Assembly: GCF_011601345.1 (NCBI RefSeq)
Contig: NZ_JAAORB010000008.1
Span: 1-64,000, forward strand
DNA from: Roseovarius gahaiensis
Lineage (GTDB): Bacteria > Pseudomonadota > Alphaproteobacteria > Rhodobacterales > Rhodobacteraceae
DNA length: 64,000 nucleotides
Direction: 5' to 3'
Below are positions 45,936-54,917 of this stretch, piece by piece. The notes under the pieces were generated by a model that was given only the letters and a program-made list of their open reading frames with translations, was not told the origin of the DNA and did no database searches. Both the position numbers and the translations under genes were made by a program. Position 1 is the first letter of the stretch, and every line of letters begins with the position of its first letter.

Positions 45936-47216
45936 ATGCCGCCTATCGAAGACCATCCGCTGCGTTATCGCCTTGCCAATGAGCTGCATGCGCGGCCGTT
46001 TCCTACGATGCAAGCCCCGTCAACAGCGGCCTATCTGGCGATCAAGCGGGCCGATGGTGCGGCGGCTCGGGATCGGGCGGCGGATATGGACCACCTGCTG
46101 GCGCTGCTGGATCGCCACGGCGCTCCGCATCCACAGCCCGGCGCCACGCATTATTTTGGCCGCATTGGGCGGCATATGCTGAAATGGGAAAGCCATACCG
46201 AGTTTGTGACCTACACCGCCTATACCGACGGGCTGAGCGCGCGGCCTTTTGATCCGGCGGATTTCGAGGTGTTCCCCGAGGATTGGTTGAACGATGCGCC
46301 GGGCGTGCGGATGACATCCGCCCTGATCCGCATCACCCCGTGGACGGACAAGGCCACGACCTGCGAACAGATCAAGGAATGGTTTGTCGCCGAAAGCGTG
46401 GCCGTGGCCCGCGTGCTGGATGATGCTGCCGTGGTGGCCGGTGATTTTCGCATCGACCCGGCCGGCCATTTGCGCTTTGCGGTCACGATTGCGCCGGATA
46501 CCGGCCAGCGCCGGATTGGCCGGGTGGTGCAGCGCTTGTGCGAGATTGAGACCTACAAGGCGATGTCGATGTTGGGCTTTTCGCGGGCCCGCGACCTAAG
46601 CGCGCGCATGGGCGAGTTGGACGCACAGTTGAGCGCGATGATCGGAGACATGACGGGCCAGACGACCCGCGCCGAGGATACGCTGACAAGCCTTTTGTCG
46701 ATCTCGGCGGAACTGGAAGCCATGGTGGCGCAATCCTCGTTCCGGTTCGGCGCAACTGAGGCTTACAAGAGTATCGTCCAGCAGCGAATCGAGGTGCTGC
46801 GCGAACAGCGGTTCGAAGGGCGACAGACTTTCTCGGAATTCATGATGCGCCGTTATGATCCGGCGATGCGCACTGTCCAATCCAGTCAGGAGCGGCTGAA
46901 CGCCATGGCCGACCGTGCGATGCGGGCGGGCGAATTGTTGCGCACCCGCGTCGATGTGGAACGCAGCGCGCAGAATCAGGCCCTGCTGGAAAGCATGGAC
47001 CGCCGCGCCGACATGCAGTTGCGCCTGCAACGCACGGTCGAAGGCCTGTCGGTGGTTGCCATCAGCTATTACGCGGTGTCGTTGGTGGGCTATCTGCTGT
47101 ATCCTATGGCTGCGCCACTAGAGGTGAGCAAGGGCATGCTGACGGCCATGGCCACGCCTCCCGTTGTGGCGGCCGTGTGGTGGATGGTGCATCGTATCCG
47201 AAAGCGGATGCACTGA
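45936..47216 (+). CDS. DUF3422 family membrane-anchored protein
   Basis: A 426-aa protein beginning MPPIEDHPLRYRLANELHARPF, the DUF3422 signature (HELHAR-like). Coiled-coil-like helices in the middle contain RTDVERSAQN-type charged repeats (about residues 225-365), and a C-terminal hydrophobic pair (VVAISYYAVSLVGYLLYPMAAP) anchors it. Function unknown; the overall shape suggests an inner-membrane protein with a large cytosolic part. It lies between the pntAB terminator and ribB. Confidence 0.85.
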   Translation: MPPIEDHPLRYRLANELHARPFPTMQAPSTAAYLAIKRADGAAARDRAADMDHLLALLDRHGAPHPQPGATHYFGRIGRHMLKWESHTEFVTYTAYTDGLSARPFDPADFEVFPEDWLNDAPGVRMTSALIRITPWTDKATTCEQIKEWFVAESVAVARVLDDAAVVAGDFRIDPAGHLRFAVTIAPDTGQRRIGRVVQRLCEIETYKAMSMLGFSRARDLSARMGELDAQLSAMIGDMTGQTTRAEDTLTSLLSISAELEAMVAQSSFRFGATEAYKSIVQQRIEVLREQRFEGRQTFSEFMMRRYDPAMRTVQSSQERLNAMADRAMRAGELLRTRVDVERSAQNQALLESMDRRADMQLRLQRTVEGLSVVAISYYAVSLVGYLLYPMAAPLEVSKGMLTAMATPPVVAAVWWMVHRIRKRMH

Positions 47217-47297
47217 CACCCTCTGCGACATCGGCTCTGGCCAATGCAGGTGCGCTGCGCTATCCCGCCCCTCATCAAAGCCCAAGGAAATACTGCC

Positions 47298-48449
<1,152 letters not shown>

Positions 48450-48453
48450 ACCC

Positions 48454-48999
48454 ATGGCCGAAAAAGAATACACCCTGTCGCGCCCCGAGTTTGCCGAGCC
48501 GGTCAAATTGCTGGTCGTCGTGGCGCCGTTCTACCGTGACATCGCTGACAACCTGATTGCCGGCGCCACCGCCGAGATCGAGGCCGCGGGCGGCACGTTC
48601 GAATTGGTCGAGGTGCCCGGCGCACTGGAAATCCCCACGGCCATCACCATCGCGGCCCGAATGTCGAACTTTGACGGGTATGTTGCGCTTGGCTGCGTCA
48701 TCCGCGGGGAAACCACGCATTATGAAACTGTCTGCAACGACAGCTCGCGCGGGATCACCCTGTTGGGGCTTCAGGGGCTTTGCATCGGCAATGGTATCCT
48801 GACCGTCGAAAACCGTAATCAGGCCGAAGTGCGTGCCGATCCGGGGCAGATGAACAAAGGCGCGGGCGCGGCGGCTGCGGCCTTGCATCTGGTCGCGCTC
48901 GGCCGTAAGTGGGGCGGCCAGCGCAAAGGCGTGGGCTTTATGCCCGCCGCCGAGGAATACAAGCTGGCAGGCGAGCTTAAGGACAACCCCAAGGCATGA
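48454..48999 (+). CDS. ribH: 6,7-dimethyl-8-ribityllumazine synthase
   Basis: A 181-aa enzyme condensing the ribB product with 5-amino-6-ribitylaminouracil, the penultimate step to riboflavin. VEVPGALEIPTAI and ALGCVIRGETTHYETV (with the catalytic histidine) are the family motifs. A slightly longer C-terminus (KRGVGFMPAA-type region) is present. It lies four bases after ribB and overlaps nusB as ATGA. Confidence 0.94.
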   Translation: MAEKEYTLSRPEFAEPVKLLVVVAPFYRDIADNLIAGATAEIEAAGGTFELVEVPGALEIPTAITIAARMSNFDGYVALGCVIRGETTHYETVCNDSSRGITLLGLQGLCIGNGILTVENRNQAEVRADPGQMNKGAGAAAAALHLVALGRKWGGQRKGVGFMPAAEEYKLAGELKDNPKA

Positions 49000-49478
49000 T
49001 GACCGACGACACACCCGTTTCCGGCAACCAGCGGCGCAAGATGCGCTCGGCGTCACGGCTTTATGCCGTGCAGGCGCTGTTCCAGATGGAGGCGGGGCAG
49101 CAGACCGTTGATTCCGTGATCCGCGAATTCGAAGATCACCGCTTTGGCGCGCATTACGACGAAGGCGACATGCAGGAGGGTGATGTCGATCTGTTTGAGT
49201 CGCTGATGCGCGACGCGGTCAATTGGCAGGCCAGCATTGACCAGATGACCGACCGCGCACTGGTGGCCAAATGGCCCATTGGCCGGATCGACCCGACGCT
49301 GCGCGCGCTGTTCCGGGCCGCAGGCGCAGAAATGACGCAATCCGACACGCCCCCCAAGGTGGTGATCATGGAATTCGTCGATATCGCCAAAAGCTTTTAC
49401 CCCGAGGGGCGCGAGCCCAAGTTCGTCAATGCCGTGCTGGATCACATGGCGCGTGAGGCCAAGCCCGAGGCGTTCTGA
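48996..49478 (+). CDS. nusB: Transcription antitermination factor NusB
   Basis: A 160-aa all-helical RNA-binding protein that, with NusE, loads antitermination complexes on rRNA operon boxA. The N-terminal basic helix RRKMRSASRLYAVQALFQME and the C-terminal VVIMEFVDIAKSFYPEGREPKFVNAVLD are typical. It is translationally coupled to ribH (ATGA), an arrangement common in proteobacteria. It ends before an intrinsic terminator. Confidence 0.93.
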   Translation: MMTDDTPVSGNQRRKMRSASRLYAVQALFQMEAGQQTVDSVIREFEDHRFGAHYDEGDMQEGDVDLFESLMRDAVNWQASIDQMTDRALVAKWPIGRIDPTLRALFRAAGAEMTQSDTPPKVVIMEFVDIAKSFYPEGREPKFVNAVLDHMAREAKPEAF

Positions 49479-49500
49479 TCCCGTTAGGGTTGCGCCACGC

Positions 49501-49526
49501 AAGGCCGGTCTTTCCGGCCTTTGCAT
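49501..49526 (+). terminator. Terminator of ribB-ribH-nusB
   Basis: AAGGCCGG (49501-49508) pairs with CCGGCCTT (49514-49521) around TCTTT, followed by a short TTGCATTTG tail. It begins 23 bases after nusB. The T-run is weak, so efficiency is uncertain. Confidence 0.6.
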
Positions 49527-49594
49527 TTGCGTGCTAAACGGGGTCATCCGCGCGGGCGGGGCACCGGGGCAGGCAACAACAGGCAAACAAAACG

Positions 49595-50518
49595 ATGTCC
49601 ACCATCCTTTTGATCGAGCAGACGCTGAACGGGCTGCAATTCGGCGTCATGCTGTTCCTGATGGCCGCCGGATTGACGCTGATCTTTGGCGTGATGGGGT
49701 TGATCAACCTCGCGCATGGCTCGCTTTACATGGTGGGGGCCTTTGCCGCCGCTGGCGTGGCGGCGTGGACGGGCTCGTTTCTGTTGGCTTTGGCGGCCAG
49801 CCTGATCGCGGCGGCACTGGCCGGGGTGATCGTGGAAATGCTGGTGATCCGGCGGCTATATGATCGCGATCACCTTGATCAGGTGCTGGCCACCTTCGCG
49901 CTGATCCTGATTTTTTCCGAAGGCACGCGATGGGTGTTTGGCTCGTTCCCGCTGTTTCTTGACACGCCAGACTGGTTGTCGGGCACGGTGATGCTGCCCT
50001 TTGGCATCGAATATTCGCGCTACCGGCTGGCGATCATTCTGGTCGGTTTGGCGGTGGCGGCTGGATTGTTCTGGATGATTGCGCGCACCCGTATCGGCAT
50101 TCGCATCCGCGCCGGTGAAAACGACCGCGAGATGATCGGCGCGCTTGGCGTCAATATTTCGCGGCTTTACACGCTTGTCTTTGCGCTGGGCGCGGCGCTG
50201 GCGGGGTTTGCAGGGGCGCTGATCGGTGCGATCCAGACGGTGCAGGTTGGTATGGGGGAACCGGTGCTGATCCTTGCCTTCGTGGTGATCGTGATCGGCG
50301 GGATCGGTTCGATCAAGGGGGCGTTTATTGGCGCGATCCTTGTGGGGCTGACCGACACACTGGGCCGCTTTCTGCTGCCTGTCCTGTTCGGTCTGGTGAT
50401 GGAGCCGTCAGCTGCCACCACGGTCGGGGCCTCGCTGGCGTCGATGGCGATATACATCCTGATGGCTGGTGTCTTGCTGTTTCGCCCGCAGGGTCTGTTC
50501 GGGGCGCGCGCGACATGA
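49595..50518 (+). CDS. Branched-chain amino acid ABC transporter permease (LivH type)
   Basis: A 307-aa inner-membrane permease with about eight helices. LLIEQTLNGLQFGVMLFLMAAGLTLIFGVMGLINLAHG is the LivH-like N-terminus (given in pieces: LNGLQFGVML, IFGVMGLINLAHGSLYMVGA). GENDREMIGALGVNISRLYTLVF is the EAA-like loop contacting the ATPase. The first gene of a four-gene cluster. The substrate could also be an amide or urea, since HAAT permeases look alike. Confidence 0.88.
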   Translation: MSTILLIEQTLNGLQFGVMLFLMAAGLTLIFGVMGLINLAHGSLYMVGAFAAAGVAAWTGSFLLALAASLIAAALAGVIVEMLVIRRLYDRDHLDQVLATFALILIFSEGTRWVFGSFPLFLDTPDWLSGTVMLPFGIEYSRYRLAIILVGLAVAAGLFWMIARTRIGIRIRAGENDREMIGALGVNISRLYTLVFALGAALAGFAGALIGAIQTVQVGMGEPVLILAFVVIVIGGIGSIKGAFIGAILVGLTDTLGRFLLPVLFGLVMEPSAATTVGASLASMAIYILMAGVLLFRPQGLFGARAT

Positions 50519-51498
50519 GGCGTGAACCCATCCTGAATGCGGTCCTTATGGTGCTTTTGCTGGCCGTGCCACTATGGGCGCATCTCACGGACGAGCCGTT
50601 TACCATCACGCTGGCCACTCGGGCGGTGATTTTCGCCATCGCCGGTGTGGGGCTGAACGTGGCGCTTGGGCTGGGCGGGCTTGTCAGCCTTGGGCATGCC
50701 CTGTTTTTCGGTGTGGGCGGCTATGCCATGGGCATTTTGGCCTTTCACGCCCAAACCTACGCGCCGTTGATCGACTGGCCCATGACCATCGAGGGCACAA
50801 AATCCATGCCGGTGATCTGGCTGGTGGCGGTTGTTGCCTCGGCCATCGCGGCGCTTGGGATCGGGGCGCTGTCGCTGCGCACGACGGGCGTGTATTTCAT
50901 CATGATCACGCTGGCCTTTGCGCAAATGTTCTATTTCTTCGCAATCTCATGGCCCGCCTATGGCGGCGAAGACGGCATGTCGATCTATGTGCGAAACGGC
51001 TTTCCGGGGCTGAACACCATGGACCCGATCCAGTTTTTCGGTCTGTGCTATGGGTTATTGCTGTTGGTGCTGTTCATCGTCTGGCGCATTGCCCGGTCGC
51101 CCTTTGGGTTGATGCTGGGCGCGGCGCGGCAATCGCAGGCGCGCGCGCAAGCATTGGGGCAAGTGCCGTATCGTCTGTATCTGACCGCCTTTGTGATCTC
51201 GGGCGCGATCACCGGGCTGGCGGGGGCGCTGTTTGCTGATCTCAACCGCTTTGTCAGCCCAACGATGTTTTCGTGGCAAACCTCGGGGGAAATCATGGTG
51301 TTCGTGATCCTTGGCGGGGTGGGGCGCGTGTTCGGCCCCGTTGCCGGCGCGGCCCTGTTCATCGTGCTGGAACACAGCCTTGGGGGCCTTAGCGAGTTTT
51401 GGCACATCTATCTTGGCGCAATCCTTCTGGGTGTGGTGCTGTTTGCGCGTGGTGGGCTGTATGGCCTTCTGGCCGGGCGGGAGCGTGCGCATGACTGA
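50515..51498 (+). CDS. Branched-chain amino acid ABC transporter permease (LivM type)
   Basis: A 327-aa second permease with about ten helices. IFAIAGVGLNVALGLGGLVSLGHALFFGVGGYAMG is typical, here in pieces: VGLNVALGLGGLVSLGH and FGVGGYAMG. The EAA-like loop ARQSQARAQALGQVPYR lies in the second half. It overlaps the preceding permease gene as ATGA and the LivG gene by eight bases. Confidence 0.9.
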   Translation: MRREPILNAVLMVLLLAVPLWAHLTDEPFTITLATRAVIFAIAGVGLNVALGLGGLVSLGHALFFGVGGYAMGILAFHAQTYAPLIDWPMTIEGTKSMPVIWLVAVVASAIAALGIGALSLRTTGVYFIMITLAFAQMFYFFAISWPAYGGEDGMSIYVRNGFPGLNTMDPIQFFGLCYGLLLLVLFIVWRIARSPFGLMLGAARQSQARAQALGQVPYRLYLTAFVISGAITGLAGALFADLNRFVSPTMFSWQTSGEIMVFVILGGVGRVFGPVAGAALFIVLEHSLGGLSEFWHIYLGAILLGVVLFARGGLYGLLAGRERAHD

Positions 51499-52246
51499 CC
51501 CGATTCTTGATATTCGCGGGGTCTGCAAAGCCTTTGGCGCGCTTCAGGCCAGTCAGGATATCGACCTGACAGTGCGGCCGGGTGAGATTCACGCGCTGAT
51601 CGGTCCCAACGGCGCGGGGAAATCCACCTTGATCCAGCAGATCGCGGGCGGGCTGCGCCCCGATGCAGGGCGTGTCCTTTTTGACGGATGCGATGTGACC
51701 AGCCTCAGCACCGCCGCGCGGGCGCGGCTTGGGATGGGGCGCACGTTTCAGATATCGTCACTGGCGATGGACTACACCGTGCTTCAAAACGCGGTGCTTG
51801 GCGCGCTTGGCGCGCGCGGCGATGTGTTTCGCTTTTTCCGCCCCGTCATGCGCGACGCAGATTTGCTGGCACAGGCGCGCGTGGCGCTGACAACCGTGGG
51901 CTTGGACGAGTTTGAGGCGCTGCGCACCTCCGAGCTGTCGCACGGCCAACGCCGCCAGCTTGAAGTCGCCGTTGCCCTGACCTTGTCGCCCCGCGTGTTC
52001 CTAATGGATGAACCCATGGCCGGGCTTGGTGCCGAGGGGTCGCGCCGGTTGATGGATTTGCTGGACGGTCTGCGCGCAGAGGCGCCCATTTTGCTGATCG
52101 AACACGATATGGATGCGGTGTTTGCCTTGGCCGACCGGATCAGCGTGCTGGTCTATGGCCAGATCATCGCCACCGGCACGGTCGATGAAATCCGCGCCAA
52201 CCGCGACGTGCGCACCGCCTATCTGGGCGAGGAGGAGGACGCATGA
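51491..52246 (+). CDS. Branched-chain amino acid ABC transporter ATP-binding protein (LivG type)
   Basis: A 251-aa ATPase. Walker A is GPNGAGKST (about residues 37-45), the ABC signature LSHGQRRQLEVA, and Walker B VFLMDEPMAG with the H-loop LIEHDMD. The start at 51491 gives MTDPILDIRGVCKAFG, the normal first strand; it overlaps the permease stop by eight bases. Walker B reads DEPMAGL, matching LivG proteins. Confidence 0.92.
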   Translation: MTDPILDIRGVCKAFGALQASQDIDLTVRPGEIHALIGPNGAGKSTLIQQIAGGLRPDAGRVLFDGCDVTSLSTAARARLGMGRTFQISSLAMDYTVLQNAVLGALGARGDVFRFFRPVMRDADLLAQARVALTTVGLDEFEALRTSELSHGQRRQLEVAVALTLSPRVFLMDEPMAGLGAEGSRRLMDLLDGLRAEAPILLIEHDMDAVFALADRISVLVYGQIIATGTVDEIRANRDVRTAYLGEEEDA

Positions 52247-52932
52247 GCTTTCTGACCCTGTCGCGCATATCGGCCTTTTACGGCCCCAGCCAAGCGCTGT
52301 TTGACGTGAACCTGTCGCTGGACGAAGGGCAGGTGCTGGCGCTGATGGGGCGAAACGGCATGGGCAAATCGACCACGGTCAAGGTGATCTGTCGCTTGTT
52401 GTCGCACAAGGGCGGCACTGTGGTGTTCGACGGGCGCGATCTGGCGCGCGTGCCCGCGCATCGCGCGGCGCGGGCAGGGATCGGCCTTGTGCCCGAGGGG
52501 CGGCGCTGTTTCACCAACCTGACGGTGCAGGAAAACCTGATCGCAGCGGCCCGGCCCGGCCCTTGGGATATGGCCGCCGTGGGTCGTCTTTTTCCGCGGC
52601 TTATTGATCGGGCGGGTCAGGGGGCGGCGTCGCTTTCGGGGGGCGAGCAACAGATGCTGGCCATTGGCCGCGCCCTGATGACCAACCCGCGGCTTTTGAT
52701 CCTTGACGAGGCGACCGAGGGGCTGGCCCCCGTGGTGCGTCAGGAAATCTGGGCTGCCATCCGGCTGCTCAAGGCGGACACCGGGATGGCGCTGATCGTG
52801 ATCGACAAGTCGATTCGCGAACTGTCGAACGTGGCCGACAGCGCCGTGATCCTTGAAAAAGGCCGCAGCGTTTGGCAAGGCGCGTTCGGTGCTCTGACCC
52901 CGGATGTGACCGACCGGTATCTGGGCGTCTAG
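52243..52932 (+). CDS. Branched-chain amino acid ABC transporter ATP-binding protein (LivF type)
   Basis: A 229-aa ATPase. Walker A GRNGMGKST, signature LSGGEQQMLAIGRAL, Walker B LLILDEATEGLAP, and the GLVPEGRRCFTNLTV block are characteristic of LivF. It overlaps LivG as ATGA. No LivJ/LivK-type binding protein gene is adjacent in the window. Confidence 0.92.
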   Translation: MSFLTLSRISAFYGPSQALFDVNLSLDEGQVLALMGRNGMGKSTTVKVICRLLSHKGGTVVFDGRDLARVPAHRAARAGIGLVPEGRRCFTNLTVQENLIAAARPGPWDMAAVGRLFPRLIDRAGQGAASLSGGEQQMLAIGRALMTNPRLLILDEATEGLAPVVRQEIWAAIRLLKADTGMALIVIDKSIRELSNVADSAVILEKGRSVWQGAFGALTPDVTDRYLGV

Positions 52933-53081
52933 CATAAGGCCTAGACGGGTTGTCTGAGCGTCGAAATGTTGCCCAGCCGGGATCGGCGGGTGACAGCCGG
53001 TCGCGCCCCTGATCGGGTCACTGGGCTTGAGCCTGTTCTCAAACATGCTACGTTTGGACGTGAACAAGGGGAGTCTTAGAC

Positions 53082-53414
53082 ATGCCAAAACTCATCCGCC
53101 TTTACATCACTCACGTTGCCATCGGCTTTGGTATCGCGGCGGCCTTTGTGGGCATGTTGCTGTATTTTAATGTTGCCACCCTGTGGCATCTGGTCAGCAC
53201 ATCCGACAAGGGCCTATTGGCGGTGGTGATCCTGTGGATTTCCAACGGCGTCATTTTTGCCGGGGTGCAGTTCGGTATCGCCGTGATGCGCCTGAAAGAC
53301 GATGACGACGAGGGTCCGCGCGGTGGGCTGCGCCAGCATGTAATGCGCCCCGAACACGCGACGATTCCTGTCCCGGCGGACGAAGAGCGCAAAAGCCTGT
53401 TCGGAAAGCGCTAA
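53082..53414 (+). CDS. Small membrane protein, unknown
   Basis: A 110-aa protein with two hydrophobic helices (residues about 10-30 and 45-70) and a polar, charged C-terminal tail (LKDDDDEGPRGGLRQHVMRPEHA). I do not recognise a family. AAGGGGAG lies before the ATG. It stands alone between the liv cluster and the structured-RNA region. Confidence 0.7.
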   Translation: MPKLIRLYITHVAIGFGIAAAFVGMLLYFNVATLWHLVSTSDKGLLAVVILWISNGVIFAGVQFGIAVMRLKDDDDEGPRGGLRQHVMRPEHATIPVPADEERKSLFGKR

Positions 53415-53502
53415 GCGCGAGGTCCAAACATGACGAATAGATCGGGTCGTGCCAACCGCACGGCCCGTTTCAGTTTGCGTTAATGACAGTGCTAGATGGA
53501 AA

Positions 53503-53675
53503 GGTGTGACGGGCCCGCACGCGGCCGTTTGGTTCTCTCATTCCCGAGGACCTGTATATACAGGTGGGTGTCGGAATTAACCAGACCAGGGCCTGGCCAG
53601 AGCCAACTCCCTCGGAATTGCTTAAGGCCACCGGAATGCAACCGATCACGAGAAGGGCAGCACCCGCCACAGACC
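53503..53675 (+). ncRNA. ssrS: Candidate structured RNA, possibly 6S RNA
   Basis: The 329 bases between the 110-aa gene and mmcB contain no credible protein gene but fold well on the plus strand. The outer stem pairs GGT-GTG-CGGG (53503-53513) with CCCG-CAC-ACC (53663-53675). An inner stem pairs TTCTC (53533-53537) with GAGAA (53650-53654). A distal stem pairs ATTCCCGAGG (53540-53549) with CCTCGGAAT (53610-53618). ACCTGTATATACAGGT (53549-53564) is a further self-complementary arm. A closing stem, a large internal bulge and a distal stem over about 173 bases resemble 6S RNA. The name is inference; no promoter or T-run could be fixed. Confidence 0.5.
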
Positions 53676-53743
53676 CTAGGTAGGGCTTATCGTGGCACCG
53701 GACAAGGGGTTGCATGCGTTCTGCTTTTGTTCATATTGGGTGC

Positions 53744-54196
53744 ATGACTATGCCGACCGATCCTACTTTGCAACCCGGACAGCTTTTGGCGCGTGGGGTC
53801 TGCCGGCATTTACTGGGCCATGACTTTGTTTGTATTGAAGAATTCAGCCCCGAACGCGGCAAGCGTGTTGATGTCATGGCGCTTGGCCCAAAAGGCCAGC
53901 TCTGGGTGATCGAATGCAAATCTTCGCGCGCCGATTTTACATCCGATGCGAAATGGCAAGGCTATCTGGAATGGGCGGATCGATTTTTCTGGGCGGTCGA
54001 TGCGGATTTCCCGACCGATCTGTTGCCTGACGAGACCGGGCTGATCATCGCCGATGCGTATGACGCCGAAATTCTGCGAAGGGGGCCGGAAACCCGGCTG
54101 GCAGGCGCGCGCCGCAACGCTGTGATCCGCCGATTTGCCCGCCATGCGGCCTTGCGTTTGCAGGGGCTGCGCGATCCGGGCGGGTTTAGCCCTTAG
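53744..54196 (+). CDS. mmcB: MmcB family DNA repair protein
   Basis: A 150-aa protein of the MmcB (former DUF1052) family, linked in Caulobacter to mitomycin C resistance. A PD-(D/E)xK nuclease-like core is visible: RGVCRHLLGHDFVCIEEF, then KRVDVMAL, then LWVIECKSSRADF with the E-x-K. The start is uncertain between ATG 53714, 53744 and 53750; 53744 is preferred. Its 3' end overlaps the convergent DUF6324 gene by 11 bases. Confidence 0.82.
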   Translation: MTMPTDPTLQPGQLLARGVCRHLLGHDFVCIEEFSPERGKRVDVMALGPKGQLWVIECKSSRADFTSDAKWQGYLEWADRFFWAVDADFPTDLLPDETGLIIADAYDAEILRRGPETRLAGARRNAVIRRFARHAALRLQGLRDPGGFSP

Positions 54197-54371
54197 CCTG
54201 TGCCGCTTTGACAGCGGCCATGATCTCGCTGGCGATGTCTTCGGCTTCCTCGGGTGAGAAATCCATCGGAATCTCAAGGCCATCCGCCTCGATGAACAGG
54301 CGCACCATGCCCTGATCGGTCGGTCCGATCTGAAGGTTCGCCTCGATGTCGCGTTCGGTGTTGATGCCCAT
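54186..54371 (-). CDS. DUF6324 family small protein
   Basis: A 61-aa acidic protein: MGINTERDIEANLQIGPTDQG, then LEIPMDFSPEEAEDIASEIM. The EAEDIASEI helix and beta strand pattern match the small DUF6324 family of Rhodobacterales; function unknown. The start at 54371 has an AGGAGG site. It overlaps the mmcB 3' end by 11 bases on the opposite strand. Confidence 0.75.
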   Translation of the reverse strand: MGINTERDIEANLQIGPTDQGMVRLFIEADGLEIPMDFSPEEAEDIASEIMAAVKAAQAKG

Positions 54372-54495
54372 AACGGCCTCCTGTTCAAGCGCTTTGGGGA
54401 TACTCTGGCCTGCCGCGAAAGGCAAGCTGTGCGCCAGACCGCCGTGTCGCGGCCCCCGCCCGCCGTGACTTGTGAAAATTCAACCATCAACAGGC

Positions 54496-54523
54496 TTGCA
54501 ATCGCCCGCGCGGAAAGTTAAAT
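54496..54523 (+). promoter_or_regulatory. Candidate tRNA-His promoter
   Basis: TTGCAA (54496-54501), 16 bases, TTAAAT (54518-54523) lies 11 bases upstream of the tRNA. Both hexamers are reasonable matches to a housekeeping sigma-70-type promoter. Confidence 0.4.
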
Positions 54524-54534
54524 CGCGCTGCAGT

Positions 54535-54611
54535 GCCGCCTTAGCTCAGTTGGTTAGAGCGCTGGATTGTGGATCCAGAGGTCCCCTGTTCAAGCCAGGG
54601 AGGCGGTACCA
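54535..54611 (+). tRNA. tRNA-His (GTG)
   Basis: A complete cloverleaf with encoded CCA: acceptor GCCGCCT/AGGCGGT, D-arm GCTCAGTTGGTTAGAGC, anticodon arm CTGGA-TTGTGGA-TCCAG (anticodon GTG), T-arm CCCTG-TTCAAGC-CAGGG. The end pair is G1:U72 with A73. There is no G-1:C73 pair, which bacterial tRNA-His usually has; alphaproteobacteria with the divergent histidyl-tRNA synthetase use U72/A73. The CCA ends directly at the stop codon of the convergent DUF6476 gene. Confidence 0.93.
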
Positions 54612-54917
54612 TCACTTTTCGATTGTAATGGTCTGCCGCAGCGCGCCGCTGTCGCGGTCGTAGATCAATATCCGGTCATCGTCAGTGACAACCGCATACC
54701 AGCCGTTGCCTTGGGTAAAGGCTGCTGCGCTTGCCCCGTCAGGCAGGGTGATCGTGCCGGGCAACTCCGGGCCTGTGTTGCTGAAGCGGGTGACAAACAG
54801 AAAGATGATCACTAGAAGGCCAGCAATCATCGTGCCCGTCAGGATCGTGACCAATAGGCGCAGATAACGTATCATCGCCGGGTCGATCTCCGGCTGAGGC
54901 TCGGGGCTGTTTTCCAT
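54612..54917 (-). CDS. DUF6476 family membrane protein
   Basis: A 101-aa protein. One hydrophobic helix (LRLLVTILTGTMIAGLLVIIFLFV, given in part: VTILTGTMIAGLLVIIF) is at residues about 21-43. A compact beta-rich domain follows (LPGTITLPDGASAAAFTQG, WYAVVTDDDRILIYDRDSG). This fits DUF6476 of Rhodobacterales; function unknown. The start at 54917 shares its CATG with the divergent rluD gene. Confidence 0.75.
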   Translation of the reverse strand: MENSPEPQPEIDPAMIRYLRLLVTILTGTMIAGLLVIIFLFVTRFSNTGPELPGTITLPDGASAAAFTQGNGWYAVVTDDDRILIYDRDSGALRQTITIEK

